A stretch of DNA of 64,000 bases, taken from Chitinophaga ginsengisegetis. Its GTDB lineage: Bacteria; Bacteroidota; Bacteroidia; Chitinophagales; Chitinophagaceae. The DNA is taken from positions 372,001 through 436,000 of the forward strand of contig NZ_FUZZ01000001.1 in NCBI RefSeq assembly GCF_900168065.1, written 5' to 3'. Position 1 is the stretch's first letter. Every line of letters begins with the position of its first letter. Of the stretch, positions 1 through 9,400 are shown piece by piece. Position numbers and translations under genes: made by a program. Under the pieces are notes generated by a model, which was not told where the DNA came from, made no database searches, and saw only the letters and a program-made list of their open reading frames with translations.

Positions 1-434
1 CTTTGCAGGAAACATTTTTCACCAAACCGTTCGGATTACTGACGCTGGTGCTGAATGAATCTCTACAGGATAACTACGACATCCGGTTTCAGGCCAGAAG
101 CTCCTACTGGTGCTATTACCTGATGAGTGAACAGCTGGCAGCGCTCCCACACCCGGTGATCCTGAACAACAATGGCGTCTCCTGTTTCAGCGAACCACTG
201 CTGGCATCGCTTCCGGAGAGAAACAAAGTACCCGTACTGGTATCCAATGAGCCTATTACACTTTCAGATAGGACTCCTGACGTATTAAAACTGGCGGACA
301 GGCTGCCGGACGAAAGTAACAAACACAAGATCATCATCTCCCAGCTCCCGTCACCGGAAATCAACAGGATCTCTGCTGCAGGAAGATCATGGCATACCAA
401 TGGAAAAACGTACTCGGAAATATTTTTATACTAA
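1..434 (+). CDS. eCIS-cluster protein of unknown function, 5' end missing
   Basis: The reading frame is open from the left edge of the window, so the start lies outside and at least 143 residues are seen. No catalytic motif or named domain is recognised. The visible part has a beta-rich pattern: an aromatic YWCYY patch near residue 35, then FSEPLL, and a VSNEPITLSDR segment around residue 80. Small proteins of this kind lie just upstream of the sheath gene in Bacteroidota contractile injection clusters, usually after a DUF4255 (Afp16-like) gene that would be beyond the edge. Only 17 bp separate its stop from the sheath start, so it is co-transcribed with the injection system. The role is unknown; a structural or assembly factor is a guess from position only. 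Confidence 0.6.
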   Translation, partial: LQETFFTKPFGLLTLVLNESLQDNYDIRFQARSSYWCYYLMSEQLAALPHPVILNNNGVSCFSEPLLASLPERNKVPVLVSNEPITLSDRTPDVLKLADRLPDESNKHKIIISQLPSPEINRISAAGRSWHTNGKTYSEIFLY

Positions 435-451
435 ACAAAAAAACACCTAAT

Positions 452-1954
452 ATGGCATCAACCTTCATGACCCCCGGGGTTTATATTGAGGAGAAAAATG
501 CGTTCCCCAGTTCCATTACCGCTGTGGAAACTGCAGTGCCTGTGTTCATAGGCTATACGCAGAAAGCAGAAAGGAATGGTAAATCCCTTATCCACAAGCC
601 TACCAGGATCACGTCCTTTGCGGAGTACCTGGAATACTTTGGCAGCGAGTTCAAACCTAAATTCACCCTGGCGGATGCAGACCCCAAAGTGAAGCAGGAA
701 ACCTTCAACATCAACGGGAAACCCACCGTGGTGCAGATTAAAGACAACAACACGGCGTACTTCTACAACAGTATCCGTTTGTTTTTCGGCAACAGCGGGA
801 GCCTCTGCTACATCCTGTCGGTAGGCACTTACGGCCATTCAGCGGATGGCCTTACCATTGCGGCAGATGATTTCATTGGCTCAGACACCAAGCCCAATGT
901 ATTCACCCTGCTGGAAAAAGAAGCAGAACCTACGCTGATTGTAATGCCCGACATCATTGCACTGGGAGCAGATGCCTATACCACGGTGTACTCGCAGGTG
1001 TTACAGCATTGTGCAGACATGCAAAGCCGCTTCGGCATCTTCGACCTGGTAAAACAAAAACCGTCGGATGTACTGGAAGAGGTAATAGGCGCTTTCCGTG
1101 ACCAGATTGGCGTGAACTCGCTCAACTACGGCGCGGCCTATCACCCCTGGCTGAAAACCACTATTGTACAACCGGATGAAGTGGATTTTGAAAACCTGGA
1201 TGCTACCGTTGACCTGGAGAAATTATTACCTGAACCTGCTGCTGCACAAATCATCACCAAATACAAAACCAACGCCACACCTGATAAGAATACGAAAAAG
1301 AATTTCCATCAGTCGCTGAAGGCTGCCAGTCCCACGTACGTGCATATCCTGGAGGAAGTGCGTTCACAGATGAATGAACTGCCGCCAAGCGGCGCCCTGG
1401 CAGGCATCTACACGCTGATTGACAATTCACGCGGCGTATGGAAAGCTCCTGCCAATGTATCGGTGAACATGGTAACAGCTCCTACGGTTAACATCTCCGG
1501 AGAAGAACAAAAAAACCTCAACGTAGATATCATGGCGGGAAAATCCATCAACGTGATCAGGCCCTTTACAGGCGTAGGCACACTGGTATGGGGTGCGAGA
1601 ACACTGGATGGTAATAGTCTCGACTGGCGTTATATCAACGTAAGACGCACGCTCATCATGATTGAGCAATCTGTAAAACTGGCTACGCGCGCTTATGTAT
1701 TTGAGGCCAATGATGCCACTACGTGGATCACTGTAAAAAGCATGATCAACAACTTCCTGCAAAACCTCTGGAAACAGGGCGCGCTCGCAGGCGCAGCACC
1801 GGAACAGGCTTTCGATGTACAGGTGGGGCTTGGCACCACTATGACACCGCAGGATATCCTGGAGGGCAGAATGCTGATCACCGTGAAGGTAGCGCTTACA
1901 CGTCCTGCTGAATTTATCATCATCACTTTCCAGCAGCAAATGCAGGAATCTTAA
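452..1954 (+). CDS. Contractile injection system tail sheath protein (Afp2/3/4-like)
   Basis: This is the outer contractile sheath subunit, 500 aa, which stacks in rings around the inner tube and drives injection on contraction. The chosen ATG begins MASTFMTPGVYIEEKNAFPS, the typical sheath N terminus (TPGVYIEE followed by an AVPVFIGYT segment at about residues 28-36). An in-frame ATG 63 bp upstream overlaps the preceding gene and gives an atypical leader, so it was rejected. The conserved C-terminal domain (about 380-500) has the N-LW.QGAL-G segment and ends in FIIITFQQQ, as in the phage_sheath_1 family. It is the only sheath gene visible, whereas Afp and PVC have three paralogues; others could lie upstream of the window. 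The tube gene follows after 43 bp. Confidence 0.95.
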   Translation: MASTFMTPGVYIEEKNAFPSSITAVETAVPVFIGYTQKAERNGKSLIHKPTRITSFAEYLEYFGSEFKPKFTLADADPKVKQETFNINGKPTVVQIKDNNTAYFYNSIRLFFGNSGSLCYILSVGTYGHSADGLTIAADDFIGSDTKPNVFTLLEKEAEPTLIVMPDIIALGADAYTTVYSQVLQHCADMQSRFGIFDLVKQKPSDVLEEVIGAFRDQIGVNSLNYGAAYHPWLKTTIVQPDEVDFENLDATVDLEKLLPEPAAAQIITKYKTNATPDKNTKKNFHQSLKAASPTYVHILEEVRSQMNELPPSGALAGIYTLIDNSRGVWKAPANVSVNMVTAPTVNISGEEQKNLNVDIMAGKSINVIRPFTGVGTLVWGARTLDGNSLDWRYINVRRTLIMIEQSVKLATRAYVFEANDATTWITVKSMINNFLQNLWKQGALAGAAPEQAFDVQVGLGTTMTPQDILEGRMLITVKVALTRPAEFIIITFQQQMQES

Positions 1955-1997
1955 CCAGCAACTAAAATTTATTCAATAACTTTTAAAACTTGCAATT

Positions 1998-2453
1998 ATG
2001 GCAGATGACGGCTCCACCCAATCACAGGCCACCTGGCCTATGGTAAAGTTTTCTTTCAAAGTCATGTGGGATGGCAAAGAGATCATATTCCAGGAAGTAA
2101 CCGGGCTTACTTCCGAAACACAGGTAATAGAATACCGTGGCGGCAGCAATCCTGTATACTCGGTAGTAAAAATGCCGGGGATCGCCAAGTTCAATAATAT
2201 CACCCTGAAGAAAGGCATCTTCAAAGGAGATACTACCCTGTGGGATAATTATGATCTCATCAAAATGAATACCATCAAGCGTTCCACCATTGTAATCAGT
2301 TTGCTGGACGAAACCGGGCAAACGGCTATGAACTGGACACTGACCAATGCGTTTCCCTGTAAAATGACCGTTACCGATATGAAATCCGACGCCAATGAAG
2401 TGGCGGTGGAAACAATGGAAGTAGCGCATGAAGGACTGCATTTAACCAAATAA
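1998..2453 (+). CDS. Contractile injection system inner tube protein (Afp1/gp19-like), first copy
   Basis: A 151-codon frame gives a protein of the T4 gp19-type tail tube family, which polymerises into hexameric rings to form the inner tube. Family hallmarks are the FSFKVMWDGKEIIFQEVTGL opening (about residues 16-35), the EYRGGSNP strand, the IAKFNNITLKKGI segment and the WTLTNAFPCKMTVTDM C-terminal strand. Length is normal for the family (about 145-155). It lies directly after the sheath and is probably the major tube subunit. The A-rich stop region is followed by a hairpin (2460-2510) that may make this transcript end more abundant than the downstream baseplate genes. Confidence 0.95.
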   Translation: MADDGSTQSQATWPMVKFSFKVMWDGKEIIFQEVTGLTSETQVIEYRGGSNPVYSVVKMPGIAKFNNITLKKGIFKGDTTLWDNYDLIKMNTIKRSTIVISLLDETGQTAMNWTLTNAFPCKMTVTDMKSDANEVAVETMEVAHEGLHLTK

Positions 2454-2459
2454 AAAAAA

Positions 2460-2510
2460 CGGACAACGGGTAGCGAAGCCGCAGGAATGACTTCGTTATC
2501 CGTTACTCCG
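2460..2510 (+). terminator. Hairpin between the two tube genes, possible attenuator or mRNA-stabilising stem
   Basis: An imperfect stem of about 19-20 bp is formed by 2460-2478 (begins CGGACAACGG, ends GCGAAG) and 2491-2510 (CTTCGTTATC then CGTTACTCCG), with a loop of about 12 nt. It is flanked by an A-run on the left (from the stop codon) and TTTATT on the right. It sits 7 bp after the first tube stop and 28 bp before the second tube start. Partial termination or 3'-end protection here would raise sheath and tube dosage over baseplate genes. This role is inferred. Confidence 0.5.
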
Positions 2511-2537
2511 TTTATTCATGGATTCAAATAAATTGTC

Positions 2538-3011
2538 ATGCCTATTCCACCACCACCACCCTCCTCCGCACAAACGCCGTTTTACCCGCCCGTAGGATTT
2601 TACTTCCGGGTAATGGTGCCGGGTATTACCGGCGGCAATGAGGGCAACTTCCAGGAAGTAAGCGGGCTAACCGCTACCATTACACCGCTGGAAGTAAAGG
2701 AAGGAGGTGAAAACAGGTTTACCCACCGTCTTCCGCAGGCGCCCAAATATGGTAACCTGGTGCTGAAAAGAGGCATGCTCACCGGCTCACCACTGATACG
2801 CTGGGCGCAGAACAGTATTAATCTTTTTACGTTTTCGCCGGTAGCAGTGGTTGTTAGTTTGATGAATGCCAACCGCGGACTGGTGGCCTCGTGGCAATTT
2901 GTAAATGCATATCCCGTAGCATTGAAAGTATCAGAATTCAAAGCGCAGGAAAACGTTATTGCCCTCGAAACACTGGAACTATGCTATGATTATTTTCAAC
3001 AAATCAGTTAG
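2538..3011 (+). CDS. Contractile injection system tube protein, second copy (Afp5-like)
   Basis: This 157-aa paralogue of the preceding tube protein keeps the GFYFRVMVPGITGGNEGNFQ opening, the QEVSGLTATITPLEVKEGGEN segment, APKYGNLVLKRGM and a SWQFVNAYPVALKVSEF C-terminal strand. It differs by a proline-rich N terminus (MPIPPPPPSS). In Afp and PVC a second tube-like protein (Afp5) makes the transition between baseplate and tube, and the gene order here supports the same role. It ends 2 bp before the DUF5908 gene, so the two are probably translationally coupled. Confidence 0.92.
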   Translation: MPIPPPPPSSAQTPFYPPVGFYFRVMVPGITGGNEGNFQEVSGLTATITPLEVKEGGENRFTHRLPQAPKYGNLVLKRGMLTGSPLIRWAQNSINLFTFSPVAVVVSLMNANRGLVASWQFVNAYPVALKVSEFKAQENVIALETLELCYDYFQQIS

Positions 3012-3013
3012 TT

Positions 3014-3181
3014 ATGCCTTTGGAAATAAGAGAACTGGTGATAAAAGTCACCATAGAAGAACATCCCCCGCAGGCAACCCACCACACCGGCGTGAAAGAC
3101 CTGCAAGCCCTGAAAGATAAGATAGTGAGGGAATGTATGGATAAATTAATTACCAGTATAGAGAACTTACCCGCAAGATGA
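3014..3181 (+). CDS. DUF5908 family small eCIS protein (Afp6/Pvc6 position)
   Basis: A 55-aa frame starts MPLEIRELVIKVTIEE and ends KLITSIENLPAR. The MPLEIRELVIK start is characteristic of the DUF5908 family, found almost only in contractile injection clusters between the second tube and the LysM protein. The remainder is hydrophilic and helical with a predicted C-terminal amphipathic helix. The start is 2 bp after the tube stop and its TGA overlaps the next ATG (ATGA). Exact function is unknown; in position it matches the small Afp6/Pvc6 protein. It is short enough to be missed by standard ORF cut-offs. Confidence 0.85.
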   Translation: MPLEIRELVIKVTIEEHPPQATHHTGVKDLQALKDKIVRECMDKLITSIENLPAR

Positions 3182-3849
3182 ACCCTACAGGAGGACCCAC
3201 CAAATTATTACTGGCCGGCTACGCAGATGCGGAAGCCACAGAGCTGATCGATAGTGTATCTGCCGTGATCAACCCGGATAACTATACGCTCAACTATACG
3301 ATCAATTATAAAAACACGGATGAGCAGGGCGCAGTAGCGCCCACACAGATCTTCAGCAGCATGGAGTCGGGCAACTTCGACCTGGAACTGCTGGTAGATG
3401 GAACCGGCGTAATCCCTATTCCCGGCGGATTAACAGTAGATGCCTATATCGAAAAAGTGATGAACATCGCGTATAACTACCAGGGAACAGATCACCGCCC
3501 CAACTACCTGCGCATCAGCTGGGGAAACACCAGCTTTACAGGCGTATGTAAAAATATCAATATCAAGTATAGCCTGTTCAGTACTACCGGCGTGGCATTG
3601 CGTGCCGTGATCAAACTTACCGTGATTGAGTCGGTAGCCTTTGCAACGAAAATAAAAGAATCCGGCGTATCATCACCGGACCTTACACATATGCGGACCG
3701 TACTGGCCGGCGATACCCTTCCCTTAATGACCTATCGTATTTACGGTGAACCGGGGTATTACATGGAAGTAGCCAGGGTAAATGGTTTGAACAGCATCCA
3801 TGATATTAAACCCGGCGACGGACTCTATTTTCCCCCGCTAAAGAAATAA
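3178..3849 (+). CDS. eCIS tube-initiator/baseplate protein with C-terminal LysM (Afp7-like)
   Basis: This 223-aa protein belongs to the CIS tube protein family, which links the tube end to the spike hub. Residues 1-160 form the tube-like domain (begins MNPTGGPTKLLLAGYAD; NYTLNYTINYKNTDEQG around 31-47). Residues about 165-223 form a LysM-type domain (VLAGDTLPLMTYRIYGEPGY, then IKPGDGLYFPPL). In this setting LysM acts as a structural clamp of the baseplate, like gp53 of T4, and does not imply cell-wall binding. It overlaps the DUF5908 stop by 4 bp and is followed 6 bp later by the spike gene. Confidence 0.9.
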   Translation: MNPTGGPTKLLLAGYADAEATELIDSVSAVINPDNYTLNYTINYKNTDEQGAVAPTQIFSSMESGNFDLELLVDGTGVIPIPGGLTVDAYIEKVMNIAYNYQGTDHRPNYLRISWGNTSFTGVCKNINIKYSLFSTTGVALRAVIKLTVIESVAFATKIKESGVSSPDLTHMRTVLAGDTLPLMTYRIYGEPGYYMEVARVNGLNSIHDIKPGDGLYFPPLKK

Positions 3850-3855
3850 ATACTT

Positions 3856-5664
3856 ATGGCAGCAGTTGTACCTATCAATATAGCAGATCCTACCCTGCAG
3901 TATACCATCACGGCAAACGGCACCGCCGTGCAATACACGTACCCTGTTATATCTGTAACGATACATCATGAACTGAACCGGATTTCCTGGGCAGAAATCA
4001 TGTTATCGGATGGTACCACGGCGAAAGCATCCACCGGTGTGATCGGCGATTTTCCTGCCAGCGACAGCGACAGCTTTTTACCCGGCAACACGGTTACCAT
4101 TACTGCCGGTTATGGCAATACCGGTGAAGAACTTATTTTCACCGGCGTAGTGGTAAAGCAGTCGATACAGGCCACCGACCAGGGTTTCCACCTGATCGTC
4201 ACCTGCAAGCACAGCGCCGTACAAATGACTATCACAAAAAAAGATGCAGTCTTTATAAACCAGACAGACAGCGCCATCATGTCTACCACCATTAGTAATA
4301 ATGGATTGAGTGGAGATATACAAAGCACCAGTGCTATCAATGAACTGGTATTTCAGAAGTTTTGCACCGACTGGGATTTCCTGCTATCACGCGCGGAGTT
4401 TAACGGCTTCGTGGTATCACTGGTAGGCGCACAAATAGTGGCGGCCCCGCCGGTGGTAAGCGGAGAGCCGGTAGTATCAGTGGCTTTCGGCGAATCACTG
4501 ATCAACTTCAACGCCTCTGTGAGCGCAGAAAAACAGGTGCCTTCCCTCACCGCTGCTGCATGGGATCCGCAAACATTGGCCATGATCACTGCTACTGCCG
4601 CGGAGCCGGGGCTGAATGCGCAAGGCAACCTGGAAGCTACCACACTCGCTTCCGCACTGCATCAAACACCGCTGCAACTGGTATCCAACTCACCGCTGGC
4701 GCAGGAGAGCTTACAGTCGTGGGCCAACAGCACCTTGTTGCGTATGCGCCTGGAATCTATCAGCGGACAGGTGTCCTTCATGGGCAATGCCACCGTATGG
4801 CCCAATACATTGATCACCTTAGCCGGCGTAGGTTCACGCTTTAACGGTAACGCCTATGTGTGGGCCGTAACGCATACACTCAAAGAAGGCGTGTGGAATA
4901 CCAACGCAAAATTCGGGTTGAACAGCAAACCTATTTATGAAAGGGAAAACTTTTCCTACTCGCCTGCAAACGGGCAGTTGCCGGCTATACAAGGACTTCA
5001 GCTGGGCACCGTAGTAGCCATTTCACAGGACCCTGGCGCAGAGTACCGCGTGCAGGTGATGCTGGCCACCACGGCTACCGGTCAGCAAGGCACCTGGGCC
5101 CGGCTGTCTACTTTCTACGCCACAGAAAGCGCAGGCGCTATCTTTTTCCCGGAAGTAGGCGACGAAGTAGTAGTGGCTTTTATAGAGAATGATCCGCGGT
5201 ACCCGGTGATCATCGGTTCCCTGTACGGTAAGATGAAAACGCCGCCGGTGATACCCGCAGATAATAACAATTACATCAAGGCGCTGTATACCAAGAGCCA
5301 GCTGAAAATTACGTTTGATGATGAGAACAAGATCATCACCGTGACTACGCCGGGAGGCAACAGCATTGCACTGAACGACATGGCGCAGGAAATAGTGATC
5401 CAGGATCAGAGCAGCAACAGCATCACGATGGCGCCGGCAGGCGTTACCATTAACAGCGCCAGCGATCTTACGCTGCAAGCCACGGGGCAGCTCAAACTGA
5501 ATGGAATGGCCGTGAACGTTGCCGCCACCACAGCACTGGAAATGAGTGGCGCCACCCTTTCCATGTCGGCGGATACTACACTCAGCGCCACGGGGAACGC
5601 ATCTGCCACCCTCTCTTCTTCTGCCTCCACTATCATACAGGGAGGCGTGGTAATGATTAATTAA
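3856..5664 (+). CDS. VgrG-like spike/hub protein (gp27-gp5 fusion, Afp8-like)
   Basis: A 602-aa trimeric spike hub. Residues 1 to about 370 are the gp27-like hub (MAAVVPINIADPTLQYTI, then YGNTGEELIFTGVV near 90). Residues about 380-462 are the gp5-type OB fold (LGTVVAISQDPGAEYRVQVM, EVGDEVVVAF, DPRYPVIIGSLYG). The remainder is a beta-helical needle rich in Ser, Thr, Ala and Asn (QDQSSNSITMAPAG, then short repeats). No extra enzymatic domain follows the needle, so this is a plain spike and not an evolved effector VgrG. The gene order LysM-spike-PAAR-gp25 fits Afp7-10. Confidence 0.94.
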   Translation: MAAVVPINIADPTLQYTITANGTAVQYTYPVISVTIHHELNRISWAEIMLSDGTTAKASTGVIGDFPASDSDSFLPGNTVTITAGYGNTGEELIFTGVVVKQSIQATDQGFHLIVTCKHSAVQMTITKKDAVFINQTDSAIMSTTISNNGLSGDIQSTSAINELVFQKFCTDWDFLLSRAEFNGFVVSLVGAQIVAAPPVVSGEPVVSVAFGESLINFNASVSAEKQVPSLTAAAWDPQTLAMITATAAEPGLNAQGNLEATTLASALHQTPLQLVSNSPLAQESLQSWANSTLLRMRLESISGQVSFMGNATVWPNTLITLAGVGSRFNGNAYVWAVTHTLKEGVWNTNAKFGLNSKPIYERENFSYSPANGQLPAIQGLQLGTVVAISQDPGAEYRVQVMLATTATGQQGTWARLSTFYATESAGAIFFPEVGDEVVVAFIENDPRYPVIIGSLYGKMKTPPVIPADNNNYIKALYTKSQLKITFDDENKIITVTTPGGNSIALNDMAQEIVIQDQSSNSITMAPAGVTINSASDLTLQATGQLKLNGMAVNVAATTALEMSGATLSMSADTTLSATGNASATLSSSASTIIQGGVVMIN

Positions 5665-5680
5665 AACTTAAAAACAACTC

Positions 5681-5983
5681 ATGGGACAACCAGCCGCAAG
5701 GATCACAGATATGCATGTATGCCCGCTCATCACACCGGCGCTGCCACCGATTCCGCATGTAGGCGGCCCGATAGTAGGACCCGGTATGCCCACCGTATTA
5801 ATCGGCGGACTGCCCGCTTCTGTAGCAGGTGATCTGTGTACCTGCGTAGGGCCACCGGATTCGGCTATCATGGGATCGTTCACAGTGTTGATAGGTGGTC
5901 GGCCCGCGGTACGTATGGGCGACAGCACTGCCCACGGCGGCGTAATAGTATTAGGATGTCCAACGGTATTAATAGGAGGTTAA
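5681..5983 (+). CDS. PAAR-repeat spike tip protein (Afp10-like)
   Basis: This 100-aa protein caps the spike. It has the PAAR start GQPAARITDMHVCP, paired Gly/Pro-rich hairpins, and His and Cys residues (H12, C14, C63, C65 region, H95-type) that could coordinate the tip metal. VLIGG occurs three times (about residues 39, 70 and at the very C terminus). There is no C-terminal toxin extension. It starts 16 bp after the spike stop and ends 2 bp before gp25. Its last codons contain an AGGAGG-like sequence that could serve as a ribosome site for gp25, which is unusual for Bacteroidota and may be a by-product of the Gly-Gly codons. Confidence 0.93.
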   Translation: MGQPAARITDMHVCPLITPALPPIPHVGGPIVGPGMPTVLIGGLPASVAGDLCTCVGPPDSAIMGSFTVLIGGRPAVRMGDSTAHGGVIVLGCPTVLIGG

Positions 5984-5985
5984 CA

Positions 5986-6408
5986 ATGGCAAAAGATATC
6001 AAATCATTTTTAGGGACAGGCTGGAGCTTCCCTCCTTCCTTCGACAAACCCAATGCATCCGTACTGATGGTATCTGATGTGGCAGATATTGAAGAAAGTA
6101 TCCGCATCATTCTCAGCACCATTCCCGGCGAACGCACAATGCTGCCGGATTTCGGCTGCAACATCCGCAAGCTGGTGTTTGAAGTGGCAGACTCGCGTTT
6201 TTCAGGAGAACTGAATCATCTCATCTATCACGCCTTGCTGGAATACGAACCACGGATCAAACTGGTGGACACGCAGATCGTTGACCAGACAATGGAAAGC
6301 GGCACCGTATATGTACAGATCAACTATACCGTGATCTCTACCAATACACGGCACAACCTCGTGTATCCGTTCTACTTCCTCGAAGGTACCAACATCAGTA
6401 CGCGATGA
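5986..6408 (+). CDS. gp25-like baseplate wedge protein (Afp9-like)
   Basis: A 140-aa member of the GPW/gp25 family, the baseplate wedge component that contacts the sheath initiator. The protein begins MAKDIKSFLGTGWSFPPSFD, and has the family signature ESIRIILSTIPGERTMLPDFG at about residues 34-55, where the E-R pair is part of the conserved EPR-like motif. The start used is the ATG at 5986; a longer frame starting inside PAAR lacks family similarity at its N terminus. The ATGA overlap with the next gene indicates coupled translation. Confidence 0.95.
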   Translation: MAKDIKSFLGTGWSFPPSFDKPNASVLMVSDVADIEESIRIILSTIPGERTMLPDFGCNIRKLVFEVADSRFSGELNHLIYHALLEYEPRIKLVDTQIVDQTMESGTVYVQINYTVISTNTRHNLVYPFYFLEGTNISTR

Positions 6409-9400
6409 GTAACTACTTTGAAAATATACAGGATGGCGTCAGCCAGTTGGAACGGCAACTGGATGCATTGCAACCTGCCTATGTAAAAGTAGACGACAGA
6501 AGTACCTTTGACCTGCTGGCGCAGCTGACGGCGCTCTCCAGCCAGTTTAACTATTATAATTTTAATCATCAGCCGGATGGCGACTGGCAGGAGTTCTTTC
6601 ATGCGGATCTCGTGATCATGCTCATCATTTGCTCCAATCTCCAGTTCACGGCCTATGAAGAAAAATATCTCTTCCTGCGGGAAGCAATGGGCAAAGCTGG
6701 AAATGAAGCCAGTCTTTTTAAACACACCGCCGGCTTCTTCTCCCTGCTCTATGACATTGCCATTGAGCTGATGGATGTATTGCAGAAGTTATCCCTGTCA
6801 GATAAACAGCAGGTGATCCGGCATTATGCAGACCAGGTAATCCAGTCTGTGGAAGAAGAAACCACGAAATTATACCGGTATGAACTACAGGTAAAACAAT
6901 TGTTCCCCTATGAAACGGCCAGGCATCATACGCTCCGCAGCGCCGCTACCACAGCCAGGTTGCAGGCGCTGTTCCCGGGTATTTCAAATAATACCGCCGA
7001 AGGGGAAGATACCTTCAGCGGATTTTTTTCGCTGAATGAAATTTATGATACCCTGCGTACTAAATTTTACCAGACTTCCAGCTCTTCATCTTACTATCTG
7101 AAGAATCAGCTCCACGAACGGAAACATACGCCGCATATGGGGCTGTTAATGACCTTTACGGAGCTTTACAAACACCTGCAGGACCAGATCAACGAAATGC
7201 CCAAAAGGCATCTCGATTATTACTACCGCACCATTCTGGGTATGGAGCCGCTGCATGCCGTGCCGGATAAAGTACATATCCTGATCATGCCGGCGCCGCA
7301 GGTAGATAATCTTACCATCGATAAGGGGGAAATAGTGCTTGCTCCCACTATCGCCAGGAAGGAACCGCTGAAATACCAGCTGCGCGATACACTCAAAGTA
7401 CATGCTACCACTATCACCGCTGTACATACCCTGTATGTAAGTAACTATCTGCAGATCGCGGCGCGGTCGCTGCAAACCAATAACATCTGCGAAGCAGCTA
7501 TCTATCATGCTATTCACCCGGTAATACCGGCACCGGCATTTGCGAAGCTCACTATCCCGCCTGTTACCTGGCCTTTGCTGGGGGAAGATCAGCACGACCT
7601 TTCGCAATCCGTACGCACAATGGAAAATACGTCGGTTGGTTTTATGATCGGGTCACCCGCTTTATACCTTACAGAAGGAAGCCGCTCCGTGCAGGTGCGG
7701 GTGCATTTCAACGCCGCCAGTTATGCGGGGCTGATAGCATACCTGCAGAATTTCTCTGCCGTTACCGGCAGAAACCCCGCTGTTATCACCAGTGAACTGA
7801 TGTCCGGCGCATTTCTTTTATACTACACCACTCCCACCGGATGGGCGCCCATTAAACATTACAACGTGCGTTGCAGCGCCGCGGAGCAGGCAGACAACGC
7901 CATACTGATCAACTTCCTGTTGCGCGGCAGCGAAGCTCCTTCCGGTGTATATAACCCGGAAGTGCATGGCGCCAATATTTCTTCAGCGTTGCCACTGGTG
8001 AAAATATTGCTGAACAATAACAGCTTTCATCACTCCTACTCTTTTCTCCGTCACCTCGTACTGGAGCGGGTAACGGTAACGGCTAAGGTAACCGGCTTCA
8101 GGGCGGTAAAACTGGATAACAATATCGGGGAACTGAATGCTTATAGTTCTTTCAGGATCTTCGGTCCCATGCCGGCAGTCGGTTCATTTCTTGATATCTG
8201 TAACACCAATGTTTTTAATAAGTATACAAAAGACTTCAGCATAAAACTGGAATGGCTGGAGCTGCCCAAAAATATAAATGGGTTCGATACCTACTTTGCC
8301 GCCTACCCGGGCAATATGACCAACAACGCTTACAAGGTAGGACTCAGCAGCATTAACAACGGCGTATTTTTGCCCGAACGCGGCAACCAGGAACAGTTCC
8401 GGCTTTTTGATACCTATCGTGACAAAGAAGGTGATGTGTATCTGGCAGATACCACACTGATCAAAGAGCCCGACTTTAATAAGATCAGTTTCTCCAACGG
8501 AATGAAACTGGATAAAGAAGCAAAGCGCAGCGGCACAGCTTACAGGCAGGGCGCCGTCAGGCTCGAACTGTCGGCTCCTTCCGAAGCATTCGGATACCAG
8601 TTGTATACACTCATCTTTCCTGAAATAATTTTATACAACGCCAAACACCCCTCGCGGAAAAAGCCAATGCCGGGCCTGCCTTATGTGCCGGTGGTAAAGT
8701 CCATTTCCATCAACTATACGCTGGAACATTCCGAATCATTGAAGCCAGGAAAAATATCTATACCCGGCGAAACCATGGAAGTACATCATGTGGGTGTATT
8801 CGGGAATGAAGAAATTTATCCCGGCAATGGCGCCAATGATTTCTCGCTGCTTCCTGTGTTCAATGAAGCCGGTCATTTGTATATTGGTTTTAACCAGCTG
8901 AAACCGGGAGAAGAGTTGTCGCTGTTATTCCAGCTGGAAGATAAATATTTCACCGACACCACTACCCGCCTTACCCCGTTGAACTGGAGTTACCTGGCGG
9001 ATAACAAATGGCATCCTTTTGAAGGCATGTGTCTTTTATCAGACAATACCAATAATCTTTCGCGGAGTGGCATTGTAAAGATCAGGGTGCCCTGGGGCAT
9101 CAATACCAATAACAGCATCATGTCGCCAGACGCCTGGTGGATCAGGATTTCAACGCCTTCCCATGAATGTATCACACCACGGGTCATTGGTATTTTCCCC
9201 AATGCAGTAACTGTAGAGCGCGTGTTTGAAGGCGTGGGCGGTTCGCTGGAAAAGGTATTGTCGCTCCCACCACTGACCATAAAAAATACAAAGCGGGATA
9301 TCCGCACAATCCAGGCCATCTGGCAATTGTTTCCTTCTTTCGGAGGCCGGAAAACAGAGCCGGAAAGTAAGTTCTATACGCGTGTCAGCGAAAGGCTGCG

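Noticed and set aside
3..434. TTG at position 3 as a true start of the first gene
   Set aside because: The frame is open to the window edge and the protein seems cut; the TTG is not a convincing initiation codon.
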